Source: Stropharia rugosoannulata (lineage: Eukaryota; Basidiomycota; Agaricomycetes; Agaricales; Strophariaceae). Taken from it: DNA of 64,000 nucleotides. Shown piece by piece: positions 1-11,981 of this stretch. Where the stretch lies: NCBI GenBank assembly GCA_028532985.1, contig JANCIK010000006.1:744001-808000 (forward strand). The letters run 5' to 3'. Under the pieces are notes generated by a model. It was given only the letters and a program-made list of their open reading frames with translations. It did no database searches and had not been told where the DNA came from. Both the position numbers and the translations under genes were made by a program. How positions within the stretch are numbered: the stretch's first letter is position 1; each line of letters starts with the position of its first letter.

Positions 1-542
1 GTATAATGGAACGGTGTGGAAAGTAGTAGATTATCGTGCATATTACACATCGTAACTGCTGTATCCTCCGACGATGGACGTTCGCGCCTTAAAACTCACA
101 GCAGATGCCAACTCCTCGCTAGCTCAAAAAGACCAACGCTAAGTCGAAAGGAGTACAGTGTACACGCAGTCAGTATCCAACCGACTCTGGATCGCTCGCT
201 GACATAGACCCTGACGCTAGCTGTATACATGTCCACTAAGGGCCTAAGCAACAAAGCTTGCGTATAATGTTCGTTAACGTCCCTCGACCTCCCTATTGAA
301 CTACGCCTGGCACTGCTACCGCTGGACCCTCACTGCTCTAGACATTAGCCTGTCGCAGTGGAAGTAACCATTCGCCCCGCCTCTGCCGTTTGTTCGGATC
401 TCAATCAGCTAGGTTCAACCCCGCCAAAGAACATCATTTCGGCTATCTAACACTGACAGTGCGTGTGCCAACGATCGGGATTTGAAAACTTATTTAAGCG
501 CGAAGTGTTCATGTTCTCGCCACTTGTACTCGTTTTCCCGTC
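1..542. other. No gene recognised
   Basis: This stretch has only short ORFs without recognisable domains. I see no clear intron borders or repeats. It probably holds the promoter of the small gene that starts at 543. Confidence 0.4.
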
Positions 543-992
543 ATGTCTGCTCCTCAAAGCGCCCCACACACCTCTAACGGAGGAAGGCAACAGTAAGCGC
601 ACCCCGTTTCTGGTGTCATTTCCCAACTCATACGTCTATAGGATGGCAAATGCCATAGTAGTCATGATGCAGACCCTCGAGCAGTTCCAAGACTTGACGA
701 ATTGTGAGCCCTCATCTTAATCAAAGTTGTATTGGATGATTCAATCCTTTTCCTCCAGCACTGTACAACCATACGTTAAGTAAGCATCGATTTCAGTCTT
801 CCCTCAACAAGGTTAGCTCACGTTCTGTCCTTAGGAATGGAGGACGCTCTCGTTACCGCCATTGAAAATGCGGCCGTCATTGACCCTCAGTTGGCTGCCT
901 CGCTGAATGAGGCGAAGCGCTTATTGTCACTAGCTGCTAATTATGTCAGTAATGACGATAGAAGTAATGAGGATGGCAGCAGCGATACTTAG
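543..992 (+). CDS. Small four-exon hypothetical protein (about 96 aa)
   Basis: Four exons join in one frame: 543-592, 642-703, 759-779 and 835-992. The introns are 49, 55 and 55 nt with GTAAGC/GTGAGC donors and TAG/CAG acceptors. The spliced frame is open from ATG to TAG and gives 96 residues. The middle is hydrophobic and helical (Met-, Leu- and Ala-rich from about residue 18 to 80), which suggests a coiled-coil or helical-bundle subunit. The tail is Asp/Ser/Asn-rich and acidic. Exon 3 is only 21 nt. I do not recognise the family. It converges on the Spt5-like gene, whose stop codon lies about 220 bp downstream on the other strand. The gene model is inferred from splice signals alone. Confidence 0.5.
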
Positions 993-1214
993 CGGCAGAG
1001 CATGTATATGGACGCTTGTAATAAGACTTGGAGCATTTTTTCATTCTTTGACATGAAATTAGTGAAAATTTAGGTTGCTGACAAAAGTGAGATATGTACG
1101 TCCAAGATATGTCAGTACTAGAGAGACGTAGTGATGTATTATAGGATGAACCAGTGCCTAGTATAGGTATAACGTGAAAGAACACAAAGAACATGTGGCA
1201 AGTAATATGCAAAG

Positions 1215-3764
1215 TTATGTAAGTTCTCCGGACCATTCACTAAATACATCTTTTGGATTGCAAGCTTTACGCAAGGCGGTCATGAGACCCTCATTCAGGG
1301 CCTTGTTTTTCTTGGACTCGAAAGCTAAGCAGAGGAAGAACGGGGGGAGCAATGCATTCTCTCCTGTCAATATGTCTTGTTTGCCTTCTTCTACCGTAAC
1401 AAAGGCTACAATGATCATATCGGCTGATGGTCCTTTGCGGTGATGAACACGCCTTGCATATCTCCCACAATGTTCTCCATCCAGGACAACAAGTAAACCA
1501 TTGTCACGAACAGGATTGGGGTACTTTGGGGTAACCCAATCCGGCTGTAAGACAAACACTTTGCGCTTGTTCTCGTATTCAAGCTGCACGCCTGACGGTG
1601 AATCCGACACTGTAATGGTCAACTGGCTATAGAACCACCGATCACCGGTTACAGTCACCAACAGTTTAGCATTCAGAAGGGCCCTGTTGAGCAGTCGATG
1701 CGTTCTAGGAATTGCTTCACCACTTGGGCCGGTGGCAGAGGTGGTAACTGTTGCTGGTTGGATAGAAGAGCCATCCGGCGAAGGGAGTACTGGATCCAAT
1801 GAGGACGGTGACCATGCTGGCGTATCAGAACCCGATCCTTCCCACAAGGGTGTACACCCGATAACGATTTCTTCTTCTGGTGGACTTGCTTTCGGTACCG
1901 GTGGGGACAGATCCTTCTTGTCAAGAATTAAATTTACTACGGATATCCCTGTTCTATAAAATATTAGTGAGATTATATGAGGTAAAGGCATTGTTTTCTT
2001 CACATTGCATCCGACACATCCTCACAGTCAAGTAAAACCTTTTTAAATGGTGCCGTTGGGTCATATCTCGTCAGTTGCACAACCAACTTTAACCCAGTAG
2101 GCGTCTTTTGGTTTACTAAGACGTCAACAACATCACCCGTTTCTCCTTTTCGTGGGTGTCTTTGCCTGGAAATAATAATGCTTGACCCGCACCAAGGGTG
2201 TCGGCGTTCTCGTGGTACCTGAGGCGAGTTTGCCCTGGGTTCCTGAGAAGGAAATTGGACAGCCGAGGCGCAAATACGGAGTGTGTTAACATGTGCTTTC
2301 ATCTGATATTCTTAGCGCGCCATTCAATCTGCCAACAGGTAATCGTTACCCACCTCCATGGTATTGGTCTCCTTCTCGTCTAAATGAATAGTTGCAATGC
2401 CATCTTCGATAGCTACTACCCATCCTTCCTTCTGTCCACCTTTCCAAGTAGCGAAATCACCAACTGTGACATCCCGACGAATCTCTTGCCAAGGGAAGGC
2501 GAAGACGCCCTCATTAGTAATATCAACTTCCACATGATCAGAATGCAACGTCTTAATGATCCCCGTCTTCTCTGAACTGCGTACAATAACAGCATCAGCC
2601 TCAGCAAATGTCCATTCAGATGGTCGAGGAAGTCTTGCGACGTCGATTGCTGGGTGTCCGGCTTGCACGAACATCGTCAGGATGCCCCATGGTATCTCAT
2701 GTGCGGGGGTTTTGATTGAGAGAAAATCGTATGATTTGAGGGCGAGTCTGTTAACAATTTGAAGACGTCCCACCATGTATGTCCCATCTCCCTGGGGAAC
2801 AGCCTTGCGGTTGGTCGTATTTTCATATTCTTCCAGATCAAACAGTCGCGCGGTATACTTCTCGGATGAAATCTTGCGTTTTTGCTTGCTGTTAAGCGTC
2901 GAATAGTCAAGACGGGGAATAAGCAGCATCTTTACCCCCCAGCTATGAATTGATACTACCAGGCCGGCGTCGCCTCTGTATCGGCTCTTATCAACCACTA
3001 GGACCCATTTTCCAACTTCAATAGAGCTCTCCGCGTTCTTCATGAGTAAGAGACTCAAACTGTCAGTTGCGGGAACATTTTTCATGATGAGGCTATTTTG
3101 CTTGGTGATGATACCTGGTATTTTTTTCAGTAAACCAATAAGGGCTTGGTTCATCTGGCACTCCAGGTATACGCTCCCTTTAATGGAACCGCGGGTGAAC
3201 GCTGAACGCAAGCCATGGATATCGCGCACACAAAGTAATAACGAAGAGATGATATCATTTTCAAGTCCAATCTAGAAATCAGAGTTAGCTACATGCAATT
3301 GAGCGTATAGTCATTCGTACTCTGCACTTCACGCTCCAAATTGGATAATCTTCCTTGCATGGAAGCAATTTGATTAGCTCCCCACTGTAACAGCCGAGAT
3401 CTTCATCATAATCGGGTGCTTCCTGCGGTTCTGACGTATCTAATCTAACCGGTCCCCTGTTAGGCCTGGCCCTGACCCTCTGGGTGGCCCTGCAGAGAAG
3501 TTCGCCCCAGTATGCGTCAATTTCGTCATCTTTTTCAAGTTCGACCATTCTTTGATGATGGACCCCAGGGTCTTGTTCTTCGTCATCAACGGATTCACTG
3601 GTAAGAAAACTATCTGCTGTGCACATTGACGAGATATCAAAGCTTAGATATGTACTTGCTGCTTAGTGTAGTCCGAACTTACCAATGTCTAATGTCTCCT
3701 CATCGTCCGAGCTCGATTCGCCGACTTCAGCTTCGATGTCAAGAAAGCGTAGAGCAGAACTCAT
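1215..3764 (-). CDS. Spt5-like transcription elongation factor paralog (NGN + KOW domains)
   Basis: Five minus-strand exons (3764-3683, 3616-3321, 3271-2350, 2310-2004, 1953-1215) join in frame to about 781 residues. The N-terminus resembles fungal Spt5 (FLDIEAEVGE followed by an acidic stretch). An NGN-like domain spans about residues 105-205, with the SAFTRGSIKG...VYLE pattern. A KOW segment follows (GKWVLVVDKSRYRGDAGLV...IPRLDY), and there are further KOW-like segments (QKTPTGLKLVVQLTRYDP; DNGLLVVLDGEHCGRYARR). Spt5 pairs with Spt4 and binds RNA polymerase II to support elongation. This copy is shorter than ordinary Spt5 and has no visible C-terminal repeat region, so I read it as a lineage-specific paralog. 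The 39-nt intron 2311-2349 is unusually short and is the weakest junction. Confidence 0.7.
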
Positions 3765-4485
3765 CTAGAGAGTTCAGAAGTGTTTAGTTTAGAATACTCA
3801 AGAGCTGAGCATACGATGACATTTGAGATCACAACACCGGCTTCGCCCATACCCGTATCACGGTGAGCGGGGGACGCATATATATTATGAAACTCTACGA
3901 AGGAAGGTACTAGCTACTTACTATAATGAACACAGAATTTAAAAAATCGTACGCGTAACGACTCACGAAAGAGAAAATCGTACGGTAACGACTCACGAAA
4001 GAGAAAAGAAACTCTTGTGGGAAGAAAGTAACTCTAATTATAATTAGTCAACGGACCCTTCGAAAGCGGGCCGCTCATTCCGTGCCATCTGTGCAGCCTA
4101 GGTCCGACATTCCTAGTGTATTGCAAATCATAATCATCTGCGTTAAACGTTATGTAGGAGTCATCACATGAAAGTTGGGTCGCTAATGCAGAACTTGCGT
4201 TTCCCTGACTGCGCGGTATAGTTTTTAAATCGAGCCCGAATCCGGAGTGTTGACTCAATGTTACTGCTAAAGCAGAGTGAGGGCTAGTGAGGGGGAGCCT
4301 AAGGGAAGGAAATTTCACCCAAGATGCTGAATTAAATATTCGCTTACCGAAGCGCCGCAGAGCGGCCCGCTCAAGACTAATACTTAGTCCCAACTCATTG
4401 AGGGCAGCGAGGAGAGATTAGGTGGGACTGTGGATAATATATACTGCCTACTTTTAAGCGTCAGTACCTGTTAAATATCAGGGAA
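3765..4485. other. Intergenic region upstream of the Spt5-like gene
   Basis: This holds the Spt5-like promoter side and a short tandem repeat (3943-4003). A minus-strand ORF of 119 codons (4034-4393) shows no domain or splice context and is not called. Nothing else was recognised. Confidence 0.35.
3943..4003. repeat. Two-copy tandem repeat, about 31 bp
   Basis: Unit 1 (3943-3973) and unit 2 (3974-4003) both read AAAATCGTACG...TAACGACTCACGAAAGAG. Unit 2 differs by a 1-nt deletion in the CGCG/CGG part. No function is evident. Confidence 0.8.
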
Positions 4486-4555
4486 GTGTCGAATAGAGGC
4501 CGGGGAAGGGCCTGGGAAGGGCTGGTCCACGAACTTAATGGTTGGCTGCGGACCG

Positions 4556-4655
4556 CTTTCGACCGTCTCGATCAGCACGTACTTAATGCAGCCTACCGTT
4601 TCCCACAACCATTCTTCCTTCCCTCATCTCCCGGATTCCAGACCAGGTACATAAG
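4556..4655. mobile_element. MITE-like foldback element, right-half remnant (copy M1)
   Basis: The stretch GACCGCTTTCGACCG.CTCGATCAGC...GTACTTA...TTTCCCACAAC..TTCTTCC...ACCAGGTAC matches the right arm of the hairpin elements at 13872-14066 and 50046-50250. The left arm is degenerate. No coding capacity. Confidence 0.55.
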
Positions 4656-4735
4656 TGCGCCCACCGTTGCGCCCTTTCACTTTGTAGTGCTCATCAATGT
4701 ATCTCAGATAGATTTGACTTAACTTCGTTACGCTC

Positions 4736-4983
4736 CTAGCGAAATAAACCGCTGTAGTTAGTAGTAGCATAGTGAATTCGTGCTTTTTCTTTCTTTCTTT
4801 CATCCTCAATGGCGTACGCAGTCTGCTCAGTGCAATATTATTATATGACTCGGCGAGCAAGGAAAATTCGATTGTGAATAAATATATGTTATTTCGGACT
4901 ACCCGGCTATGAGATCCCAGCAGCTGCTTATCCAAATGTTTCCGTTTCTCACGTTCTACGTTGACCCGTTGCAAAGCTGCCAT
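4736..4983 (-). CDS. Possible two-exon microprotein (56 aa)
   Basis: Exons 4983-4903 and 4825-4736 join in phase 0 to 56 residues that are strongly charged and helical (many Lys, Arg and Glu), ending FR-stop. The 77-nt intron has a weak GTAGTC donor and a GAG acceptor. Its ATG lies only about 32 bp from the ATG chosen for RNA14 on the other strand, which is an implausibly tight divergent pair, so either this ORF or the RNA14 start may be wrong. I recognise no family. Confidence 0.25.
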
Positions 4984-5015
4984 TATTATTACTGTTACCA
5001 ATAACTCGCGGGCCC

Positions 5016-7294
5016 ATGCAAATAGATATCGAGACCTGGCAGCTAGCGGAAAGGGCTTTACTGCTTATTCGCTACGATAGCCTATTCAAGGAGGTTGTCG
5101 ATCATCCGCATAATCCAGACAAATGGCGCACTCTCATTCAAATCGCCGAACATACGGATAATTCGTTGAAAGTACGTTCTGCGTACGACGCCCTACTGAA
5201 GCAATACCCAAACACTGTGCGTGTGTTTTCTGCTCAATTACGTTAATTGTAATTGTTAACAACCCTTACCATCGTAAGGCTTCCTTTCAGATACGCTATC
5301 TGACCATCTTACTTCGTGATGAATCCTGTCTTCAGCAAACTCAAGAGTTATTCAGGAAGTTCTTAGTACAATCACCTTGCGTGGCCCTTTGGACTTTCTA
5401 TTTAAAATATGTTAGGTGCATCGTTTCGTCTATTTATACACGCCATTTCCTCACGTCTCTGTCAGGAAAGAAAATAGCTCACCGGTTAGACGGCATAACA
5501 ATAACATCTACTTGGCATATCAGTTTGCCTTAAGCCACGTAGGCCACGACAAAGACAGCGGACCACTATGGACAGACTATATCGAACTCTTAAAAAACAC
5601 CAACGTATGTAGCGTGCTTCATCCGTGCGGATCATAGTTTTACATCTATTAGTGCACAACAAAAGAGCAGCGAGAAAAAACAAATCTTACGCTAAGACAG
5701 GCTTACCACAAGGCCGTGAAAATTCCATTGGTCAATCTGGACAAGCTGTGGCAAGCCCTGGAGCATTTTGAAATTACGCACAACAAGATGACGGCGAAAA
5801 AGACGCTGATTAACCTCTCAGTTGCTTATAACCAGGCGCGCACTGTCTTGCAACAGCTGACCACGCATTTATCCCAGTTGTACGACGACGACCGGGAAGA
5901 ACTTCATCTTCCTCGCCCGCCTCTGTTTGATCTATATGAGCGCACGTTAGTGGGGAAATGGAAAGCTTACCTGAGATGGGAGGAAAGTAACCCATTACAG
6001 CTCGAGGATAAGGATAAGTTGACTTTGATGACGAGGATAAGGAGCGCATACCAGAAGGCGGTTATCAGGATGAGATACTACCCGGAGATTTGGTATTTTC
6101 ACTTCTTAATTGCGGCAGCATTGGGATACTAATGTACACTAGGTATATGGCCCATAAATGGACAGACAGCGTTGGGAAGCACGATGAAGCTATATCAATT
6201 CTGAAGGCTGGCATGGAGGCCAACCCTTCAAGGTACGTATTACAATACCTGGCATGGTGCACGCGATTAATAACATCATTAGCTTCCTGCTTACATTTAC
6301 ATACGCTGAAGTTCTGGAAATCCAGAAAAGATTATCAGAAGTTCACGCAGTTTACAAGAGATTCCTTCAAGTTCTCCGCACCCGTCTAGACAACATGGAG
6401 CGGCAGGAAGGCACCGGCTCCAGCCCTGAAGATCAACAACCTATGGAACTACACAATCACCGCACCGAATACGGCCTTGTTTGGACCGTGTACATGAGGT
6501 TTGCTCTGCGTGCAGAGGGTGTGCAGTCTGCCCGGAATGTATTTTCTAATGCGAGGAAGGACAAATGGACTCCTTGGCAAGTGCACGAGGCTTCAGGTAT
6601 GGCAACCTGCAAATAAAACATTACCTGTTATAATAGATGTACTAATAATCTTTGCAGCATTGATTGAGTATCATTACTCAGATGACAAGCTCATAGCGAC
6701 CCGCATATTTGAAAAGGGGCTTGACGTACACGGTGAGGAGATTGAATACGTAGTACAGTACCTCAGCTTCCTTATCTCTATTAATGACACAAAAAGTACG
6801 TATGAGGTTTGCAATTTTAGCCCTGCTCAGCATTTAATTATCACTTTAGATGCACGGGCACTGTTCGAACGGGTTGTTGGCAAATACCCAGTAAATCGCG
6901 CGCGGCCGCTCTGGGAATGTTGGATGCGCTATGAATATCGGTACGGTGAGTTGGAAGAAACAATCAAGTTGGAGAAGCGCATGTCAGAAGCCTACCCAAA
7001 CGGTATGCCCAACTTCTTGCGCATGTCTCACCTTATCCTGATATCTGCCTAGACCCCCCCATGAAAGCCTTTGCTCAGAGATATATTTGTTTCAATACGG
7101 ACGCCATTGCGGAACGCGACCTCGGCTTTGCTCTTGCTCGCCACGAAATCTCAACAGGTCAGGCAAACTTGTCGACGCTACAAACTCAACAGAAGCGAAC
7201 TACCTCACCAAACCGATGTAACGAACTTGAATTAAGCAACGGTGGTGATTCACCCATCCGCAAACGCGCCCGGCTGAATACTTCCTTGCAGTGA
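5016..7294 (+). CDS. RNA14: mRNA 3'-end processing protein Rna14 / CstF77 (HAT repeats)
   Basis: Nine exons join in frame to 613 residues: 5016-5216, 5291-5415, 5466-5604, 5653-6092, 6143-6232, 6283-6596, 6658-6795, 6850-7002 and 7053-7294. All introns are 48-74 nt. Successive half-a-TPR repeats carry family signatures: AYQFALSHVGHD..SGPLWTDYI, KAVKIPLVNLDKLW, the WKAYLRWEESNPLQLED block, YPEIWYMAHKW, RAEGVQSARNVFSNAR, the IFEKGL..HGEEIEYV..YL block, and DPPMKAFAQRY plus AERDLGFALAR near the end. Rna14 is a scaffold of cleavage factor IA and pairs with Rna15 in pre-mRNA cleavage and polyadenylation. A basic NLS-like stretch (PIRKRARL) sits at the C-terminus. There is no stop or frameshift, so the gene looks functional. 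An upstream first exon cannot be excluded. Confidence 0.9.
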
Positions 7295-7516
7295 TCAGGG
7301 TTACACTGCGCGGTTCATTGGCGAGCTGCCAGCACCGCGGTCAAGGTTTGGGACCCCAAATGTTGAAGTAAATTAAAAACTTGCCCACTAAACAGTATAC
7401 GTCAAATGTGTAATTTTGAATCAGTTAGAGAGCAATTGTACGCTTCAGATTACCACCATGCGCGACGAAAAAAGAGAAGTCGATGATTGGTCGATGATGA
7501 GCTCTTTCGTAACTTC

Positions 7517-7605
7517 GGGCCGCCTTCGACCGTCTCGATCAGCGGGTACTTACCTCAGCCCATGCGGTTCCTACAACCCTTCCCTTCTTCCATCATCAGG
7601 TAAGT
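7517..7605. mobile_element. MITE-like foldback element remnant (copy M2)
   Basis: This copy carries CCGCCTTCGACCGTCTCGATCAGC.GGTACTTAC...CCCATGCGGTTCC..CAACCCTTCCC..CTTCCATCATC, homologous to the right arm of M3 and M5. The left arm is not clear. Confidence 0.5.
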
Positions 7606-7841
7606 AGGTGGACGCGCGGCACATTGTATTCGCCGCAGCAAGATTTTAATGGTACCGCTGACATTTATGTATGACACTGTAGTGGGGATGCTGGCCATGG
7701 GCCCGGGAAACGTCCGATAGTTCGGTTCCTACTTAAAAGTTCCGTAACGAGATTCGCGACTCGGCCAGCTGATAACAATTCTTGTACTTACTACTCCTTG
7801 CGAACTGCATAAGCAAGTTTCTTCTTACGACTAGAACGACT

Positions 7842-8623
7842 ATGTTAGATGGTGATTCCTATTGGTGTACTTGCACGAGCTATAGTTGCGGCAAATCATA
7901 CAGCCACAAGCACCGCAAGTATGGCGTTGCCGTTTCTCGAAGAGCGTTTCTCGCACACCAAAAGGCCGATACCAATGCCCAGCTTCAGGACGTAGCCAAC
8001 AGGGCATATGCCAGTGTTTTGGCCAAAGAAGACCAGAACATCCTCCATGCATTGTCAAAACTGACTGTCGACGATGGAAATCATACCGATGACCTGGGAG
8101 CAGGCTTTATCAAGGACCCAGGCCTCCACAAAACATTGGCCTCCCTTGGTGAAATCCAGGACGCTCTTACAGAGATTAAAAGTGAGGCTACGTCTCTGGT
8201 ACCGCTGTTACCGACACGCATGTCTTCGGATACTATCGAAATTTCATTGGAGCGTTGCGACGCTCTTCATCGTGAAGTCAAGGAAAAACGTAGACAATGG
8301 TTGTTACTTGTTCGTGGAGCGTATCGTAAAAGGGAAGCCGTCAAAGCCATGCGAGCCAAATTGGACTTAGAATGCGCCGAACTGCTAAACATGCTGAAAT
8401 CGTACAGAGATCAGTTCGCAGCAGTTCGTGTAGATGTAGAAAACCGGACAGACCATGGGCGAGTTTCGTTTGATTCTGGTGAGATTCATTGCGCATCGAC
8501 CATAGCACATATTCATGATGTTCTTACCTAGGTCATCATTTCACTCCGATGTTTGAAGGCGTCAAGTCAGTCCTTCAAGTAACTATTCTGATGATCGTTT
8601 CTTGCAATATTCTACTTGGTTTA
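7842..8623 (+). CDS. Tail-anchored coiled-coil protein, paralog A (3' end uncertain)
   Basis: Exon 1 (7842-8478) plus exon 2 from 8532 encode a protein clearly paralogous to the one at 14493-15248. Shared blocks are AQLQDVANRAYASVLAKE, the NILHALSKLTV..GNH block, SLERCDALHREV, QWLLLVRGAYR and AVKAMRAKLDL. The 53-nt intron (8479-8531) sits where the paralog has a 54-nt intron. After it come GHHFT and one hydrophobic segment (VLQVTILMIVSCNILL), suggesting a C-terminal membrane anchor. An earlier in-frame ATG exists at 7782. The reading frame then runs into the transposase region with no clear stop, so insertion of the transposon may have changed the tail. The family is not recognised. Confidence 0.5.
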
Positions 8624-8797
8624 CCGAGGAGGGGTGCTTCCTGGCTTTTCTCAATGACATCGTACATCATAGAGGTTGTATTGGGTCGTATTTTCCCCAC
8701 TAACGTACCCTATTACTGGTTAGAGTTGCTTACAGGATTTCCCCGCGACATCCGCACAGCGACGACGCATTTCAATCTTAACGGAAAATACACTATT

Positions 8798-11561
8798 ATG
8801 GCCACTTGCCCGAAATGTAATGCCACCTACGCTCCAGAGGTCCTGGATGGTATCCCAGTGTATCGAAAGCAATGTAACTTTCGCCAATACGGATCGCGTT
8901 GCAAGGAAATCCTTGTCCGTGCTAGACTAGTGGGTAGACATGAAATCTTCACCCCGATCAAGCCATATATCAATTTCGAGATGCAAGACTGGATGGCTGC
9001 GTTATTATCTCGTGAAGGCTATGAGGAAAAAATGGACAGTGCATGGTCGCGAATGACGGCTCCCTCTGGAAAACTAATGGATGTATTACAAGGCTCGATT
9101 GTAAGGGATTTCAAAGGACCAGATCAACGGACACACTTCAGCAAAGCAGGTGATGAAAACTCGGGACGATACCTCTTCTCTCTCTCCTTCGACTTCTTCA
9201 ACCCTTTGGGAAATCGTCAGGCGGGGAAAAAAATATCAGTTGGAGTTCTTATTCTAGCATGCTTAAACCTGCCAATCGAGGTTCGGTACAAACCAGAAAA
9301 TCTATTCCTTGCGGGTGTTATTCCTGGTCCACAAGAGCCTAAACTTGAAGCCATTAATCATTTTCTACGGCCATTGGTCGACGCTCTCGTTTTGTTTTGG
9401 TCCGGCATCTACTTCACGCAAACATCGCAATACCCGCTAGGTAGAATGGTTTATTGCGCCCTAATCCTTGCTGTATGTGATCTACCTGCTGGACGGAAGT
9501 TATGCGGCCTCGGCAGCTACTCCAATTATTATTTTTGTTCGGTGTGCTGGTGCAACAGACAGAAACATGGCTATAACAACTTCGAGATCGCCTCGTGGTC
9601 TTGTAAGACACATGAAGAATGTCTTAATCACGCAGAAGCCTTCCGTCAAGCCCCGAGCTCAGATGAAGCGAATGCCTCCTTTCATCTCACTGGTTTCCGC
9701 TATTCAGAATTACTCCGCCTCCCCTACTTTGATCTATGCAAGATGCTTGTAATTGACCCGATGCATAACCTATTCCTTGGACTTATTATGGAGCACTTCA
9801 AGAACATACTTGGATACCGACCTAAAAAATCTCAAGAGTCAACAATAACTGCGGAAAGACCTCTAAACGCAATCGATATATACGTAGTTCCCAGCGACAT
9901 AAATCCAATTCCCCTCGAGAAGCGTCAGTCGGACAGTGTTTACAAACTGGTGAAGATTCTTAGTCGACCGTTCAACGCCATGTATTTCCCCAACAACACA
10001 GAGGCCCAAATTGTCAAGAAATTGGGTAAATCAGATATACATATTCCATCCTTCATATACGTCGCTCGTGGGCTAAATCTTCTCACCGATGAAAGAAAGA
10101 AATCCAAGACTGAACTTGCTAAAATACTTATAGATTGGGTATGTACGAACGTCAACTAATATTTCTACATGAACACCCAGCACTTACAGCATGCCCATCA
10201 TACAGCGAAAAGAACAACCTGAGCGACTTCCTCCAGCCGATACCTGGGCGGGTACCAATCGCGGAAAATTTTTGACGGAGTACGAGATAACAGAACTATG
10301 GAGCGATATAAAAACGGTTATAAAGCCTTCTTGGGTATCATCAGTCCCAACCTCTCTTTCCTCAGTCGGGCCTAAGTTGAAATCTGACCAATGGAGATCA
10401 TTGGCGTCTATCTATTTGCCTATTACGCTAATTCGACTGTGGTCCAACCTTGGCGATGACGAAGAACACTCAACAGACAAAAAGCAATTACTCCACCTTA
10501 CAATGCTTCTGTGCTCCGCCGTCTCTATTGCAGGATCGCGTGTTTCATCGGAAACACATGCTGCTGCGTTTATGTCACACATGTTGGAGTACCGGAAAGA
10601 ACTTCAGCGTATCTTTCCTAGGTATGAATGTCGTCCCAATCATCACTTTGCACTACATATACCTAGCTTCATGGTTATGTATGGTCCTGTTCATGGATGG
10701 TGGACGTTTCCTTTTGAACGGGTTATTGGTATGCTTCAACGAATTAATACAAATTATAAAGAAGGTACATTCATTTCATGTTATAGGCCGTTTAACATAC
10801 TGATAACTTGATTAGGTGAATATGAAACAACAATGGCGCTAACATGGACTAGGAAATCCAATCTCCGTGCATTTTTTACTAAATCGTCGTGCCCAAGGAC
10901 AATCCGCTATTGCCACAAGATGTTCATGTCTCTCGTACAGCCAGCCTCCCGAAATAGTTTTGCTCTCCTTCCCGAATCTGGACCCTCAGATTATGAACCC
11001 ACGGCTGAAGATGACAATCTTTCTCGTGAATTCGAGCCCGATATAATGCTAAATAATGAAGAAGACTTTCCTCCCAGGCTCGCATCTATTCCTTTAGACA
11101 TTAAACATGCTCTTGCCCTGTTTTACCCCGATGCAGTGGGAAATATACCAACTGAAGCTAACTTTGTCAAGCACATCTCATGGAAAGGCATCTCATACTC
11201 TACTTCGACAGTCCACGAAGGCAACAGTGGCATATTACAGGAAGGTTCTGCTACCCCCCTTTCAATCCAACAGATTTTTATTATACCGGACAACAACCCA
11301 TTTCAGGGCGCTTGGTGTGTCGTGCATTCCTATAAAGAAGCTCTTATACGACATGACCCATACCAGGCGTATCCGCTTCTCCGAGCAAAAATATGGAGCA
11401 CAGAATTGGTACCCGCTTTGAAGGTTATACCGTTTTCCTTCATAGCGGGTCATTTTGCGAAACAACAACTTTCCTGGGAAGGACAGAATCTAATCATTGT
11501 TGTTTCACTGATACGCTCTCATGATATTTCGCCCATCGCACAAGATAGCGTCTCCCATTGA
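8798..11561 (+). pseudogene. Plavaka-type (Tnp2/CACTA-like) transposase
   Basis: The region encodes a transposase with a zinc-binding start (CPKCNATY...CNFRQYGSRC), the GLGSYSNYYFCSVCWC and GFRYSELLRLPYFD blocks, the DPMHNLFLGL motif, SDQWRSLASIYLPITLIRLW, and after an intron (10765-10815) the conserved EYETTM...W.R..NLR motif. These are hallmarks of the fungal Plavaka/Tnp2 group, which cuts and pastes DNA. A second intron starts at 10139 (GTATGT). However, no GT...AG pair joins LIDW to the downstream frame (MPIIQRKEQPERLPPADTW) in phase, so one base seems to be missing or extra near 10140-10190. I found no convincing terminal inverted repeats, so element ends are unknown. The product is probably inactive, or the break is a sequence error. 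Confidence 0.75.
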
Positions 11562-11981
11562 ACGTAGACGCCCGACTACATGTAACACCCCTATCTTTAG
11601 ATTTCGCAATTTCAATGGCATTAGTTTTCGTGTATTGCTGAAGTCCGGGAACCAGAATATGATCAGGATAAGTAGTGCCCAATCGTGAAAATCTTACATT
11701 GCTTTAAATGATGAGAGCGGCTTGCTTGTGCCTACGGAATTCACGTCTATTTTGGCAGCGCGATCTAAGGCTACGGAGCTCAATAACTACACAGGTCGCT
11801 AGTACTAGTACAGTGGAATATATAAGCATAAAAATGTAGACTTGAGACTACTCGAATTATTTTGTGGAAGCTCGTCCTGTTATCTTTCGATGAAATGGCC
11901 TGAGGATTGCACTGTGCAATGATAGCCTGATGCGCTCACCGGTGAGATGACTGGTGCGTGTCTAAGATTCCGACGTCCGCG
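11562..11981. other. Gap between transposase and the minus-strand membrane gene
   Basis: No gene recognised. It may contain the 3' end of the Plavaka element, but no terminal repeat could be matched to the 5' side by eye. Confidence 0.35.

Noticed and set aside
1174..1959. Plus-strand ORFs across the Spt5-like gene
   Set aside because: Shadows of the minus-strand coding frame, which carries KOW-type blocks and consistent introns.
4034..4393. Minus-strand ORF of 119 codons upstream of RNA14
   Set aside because: No domain, no supporting splice sites and no neighbour logic; length is within chance for a window of this size.
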